Shown here one piece after another: positions 6,482 through 7,994 of a DNA stretch of 7,994 nucleotides. Position 1 is the stretch's first letter; every line of letters starts with the position of its first letter. The position numbers were made by a program, and so were the translations under genes. This stretch comes from Bacteroidales bacterium (lineage in GTDB: Bacteria; Bacteroidota; Bacteroidia; Bacteroidales; UBA10428). Below the pieces are notes generated by a model. It did no database searches. It was given only the letters and a program-made list of their open reading frames with translations, and was not told where the DNA came from. The DNA is taken from positions 1-7,994 of the forward strand of contig DNTK01000584.1 of NCBI GenBank assembly GCA_003508755.1, given 5' to 3'.

Positions 6482-7994
6482 TTAATTCATTACTGGTAAA
6501 TCAAATTCAACTCGTGTTCCGCAAGGGTTCATATCTTCATCTTTTAAATCGCTGTAAGCAATTCCCAGCTCTTTCCCGTATAAAGAATTTAGCAGTTTAA
6601 GCCTCGTTTCGGTAATGGAGCTTCCGTATGATTTTCTTTGTTTTTGTTCTGAAGTCTTTAGTTTATCAGCTTTTTCACGTCCAACACCATTATCTTCAAT
6701 TAAACAATGTATCATGTTTCCATGCATTTTCATCTGAATATGCACTTTTCCCTTGCCTTGTTTCTGCTGAATACCATGAATAATTGAGTTTTCGACATAG
6801 GGTTGAATAAGCAGGGTTGGAATTTTAAACATAAACCTGTCAATACCTTCATCTACCTCAATCGCATATTCGAGGTGATCTTCAAGGCGCATGGCTTCCA
6901 ATTCGAGATAGAGTTTAAGACTTTCTACTTCATCATTAATGCTCACCAGGTTCGATTGAGCATTATCGAGCGTTAAACGAAGCAGTTGAGCAAATTTTGA
7001 GAGATACATGCTCGATGCTTTGGTATCGTTTCGCAGAATATAATATTGAATTGAATTCAATACGTTGAAGATAAAATGAGGGTTCATCTGCGAACGCAGG
7101 TTTTGTTGGGTAAGTTTGTTGATGTTTACCTGGGCTTTTAAACGTATTTGCTGGATCAGTACCACCGACACTAAACCAACTACTATTAGCGCAGTCAACA
7201 GATAGGCAATGAGCGATCGGCTCTTTTGTAACCTGTTGCTGTTTTCGAGATTTTCTTTTAATGTTAGCGCATATTTTTTCTCTAATTCGGCCAGCTTTTC
7301 ATCCACAGAGAATTGCTGTTTTGCCGCTTTAAGAAGGAAATACTTTTGCTGATAATTCATGGCAGAAGCATAATTACCCTGCATAGAGTCAACATAAGCT
7401 AAATAATTGTAGTTATTTTCGAGTAGGCGGTTTATTCTAAGTTCTTCAGCAATATGGAGCGATTGGGTTAAATGCTTTTTTGCCAGGGTAAAGTCATTAT
7501 TGGCTAAAGCATTGTACCCGAGATGTTGTAAAATGGCAGCAACCTGATCTTTGCTGTTTAGCTCTCGGGCAAGTTCAAGTGCTTCTTCAAAATACCCCGT
7601 TGCCGATTCAGTATTTTTCAGATAACTATGAATGCGGCCGAGGCTGGTCAGATTTTTTATAATACCGCTTTTCTGGTTCAGCTCCCTTCTTATTGAAAGC
7701 GATGATTCACAGACCTCACGGGCTTTTTCATAATCTCCCTGGATAATGTATACTGATGCCATATTATAAAGTATGGCTCCCTGTTGTTGTCTGTCGTCGA
7801 TGTCCCTGGCAGCTGTTAAGGCTTGTTCGTAATAATTAATGGCCTTTAATACACTTCCGGTATTTTTATATATTAAGCCAATATTGTTATTAATTGTAAT
7901 GCGTCCGGCAGTGTTTTTAAGGTTATCATAAATTTGCAGTGCAGCAAAATAGTTTTCAAGAGCCAACTCCAATTCGTTTAACTTTAAATAACAG
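6482..7994 (-). CDS. TPR-containing sensor histidine kinase, LytS/His_kinase type (5' end outside window)
   Basis: The frame stays open to the window edge, and the codon at 7972 is an internal TTG, so the N-terminus is missing. Residues here are counted from that codon. Residues 1 to about 215 are tetratricopeptide repeats (for example NNNIGLIYKNTGSVLKAINY at 28-47 and YNMASVYIIQGDYEKA at 69-84). A charged, probably coiled-coil stretch (about 220-250) leads into one membrane helix (about 253-275). The His_kinase domain has phospho-acceptor His299 in QMNPHFIFNVLNS, the N-box Asn395 in PYVENSIIHG and the G-box EDNGVGRE at 426-433. In relatives the TPR part follows a signal peptide and lies in the periplasm, with the kinase in the cytoplasm; the signal peptide would be off-window. 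It pairs with the LytTR regulator 8 bases downstream. What it senses is unknown; the adjacent small peptide is a candidate. Confidence 0.95.
   Translation of the reverse strand, partial: CYLKLNELELALENYFAALQIYDNLKNTAGRITINNNIGLIYKNTGSVLKAINYYEQALTAARDIDDRQQQGAILYNMASVYIIQGDYEKAREVCESSLSIRRELNQKSGIIKNLTSLGRIHSYLKNTESATGYFEEALELARELNSKDQVAAILQHLGYNALANNDFTLAKKHLTQSLHIAEELRINRLLENNYNYLAYVDSMQGNYASAMNYQQKYFLLKAAKQQFSVDEKLAELEKKYALTLKENLENSNRLQKSRSLIAYLLTALIVVGLVSVVLIQQIRLKAQVNINKLTQQNLRSQMNPHFIFNVLNSIQYYILRNDTKASSMYLSKFAQLLRLTLDNAQSNLVSINDEVESLKLYLELEAMRLEDHLEYAIEVDEGIDRFMFKIPTLLIQPYVENSIIHGIQQKQGKGKVHIQMKMHGNMIHCLIEDNGVGREKADKLKTSEQKQRKSYGSSITETRLKLLNSLYGKELGIAYSDLKDEDMNPCGTRVEFDLPVMN

Noticed and set aside
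7970..7972. TTG codon as a start for the sensor kinase.
   Set aside because: The frame stays open upstream to the window edge and the sequence there still reads like a TPR helix, so the real start is outside the window.

Overview
The window looks like ordinary chromosome of a Bacteroidota bacterium, probably Bacteroidales or Marinilabiliales. The reasons are: an epimerase-type threonine dehydrogenase next to kbl; an exact Bacteroidota-style -7 promoter box (TAnnTTTG) in front of metG; A-rich leaders without clear Shine-Dalgarno sequences; and a TPR-type sensor histidine kinase paired with a LytTR response regulator. The taxonomic call is inference from gene content and signals, because no marker phylogeny can be run here.

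Left part (1-1600): the 3' end of an L-threonine 3-dehydrogenase gene is followed by kbl. Together they encode the two-step conversion of threonine to glycine plus acetyl-CoA. A 17-bp hairpin follows kbl and separates it from the convergent metG.

Middle (1601-5452): metG (methionyl-tRNA synthetase with a C-terminal tRNA-binding domain) lies on the minus strand and diverges from a plus-strand group. That group is an LD-carboxypeptidase of the S66 family (peptidoglycan recycling), a YraN/UPF0102 nuclease-fold protein one base downstream, and a MmcQ/YjbR-family protein after an 81-base gap.

Right part (5453-7994, minus strand): a two-component module. A TPR/LytS-like sensor kinase, whose 5' end lies outside the window, is followed after 8 bases by a LytTR response regulator. 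After another 15 bases comes a previously unmarked 48-codon gene (5699 down to 5553). Its predicted peptide has a 28-residue leader that fits the double-glycine secretion leader consensus LSxxELxxIxGG at every defined position, allowing Thr for Ser at -11, then a 20-residue proline-rich acidic tail. The sensor-regulator-peptide order recalls peptide-pheromone or bacteriocin regulatory cassettes of Gram-positive bacteria. It is the main candidate for an undescribed system here. No exporter/C39 protease gene is visible in the window, so the signalling idea is a hypothesis.
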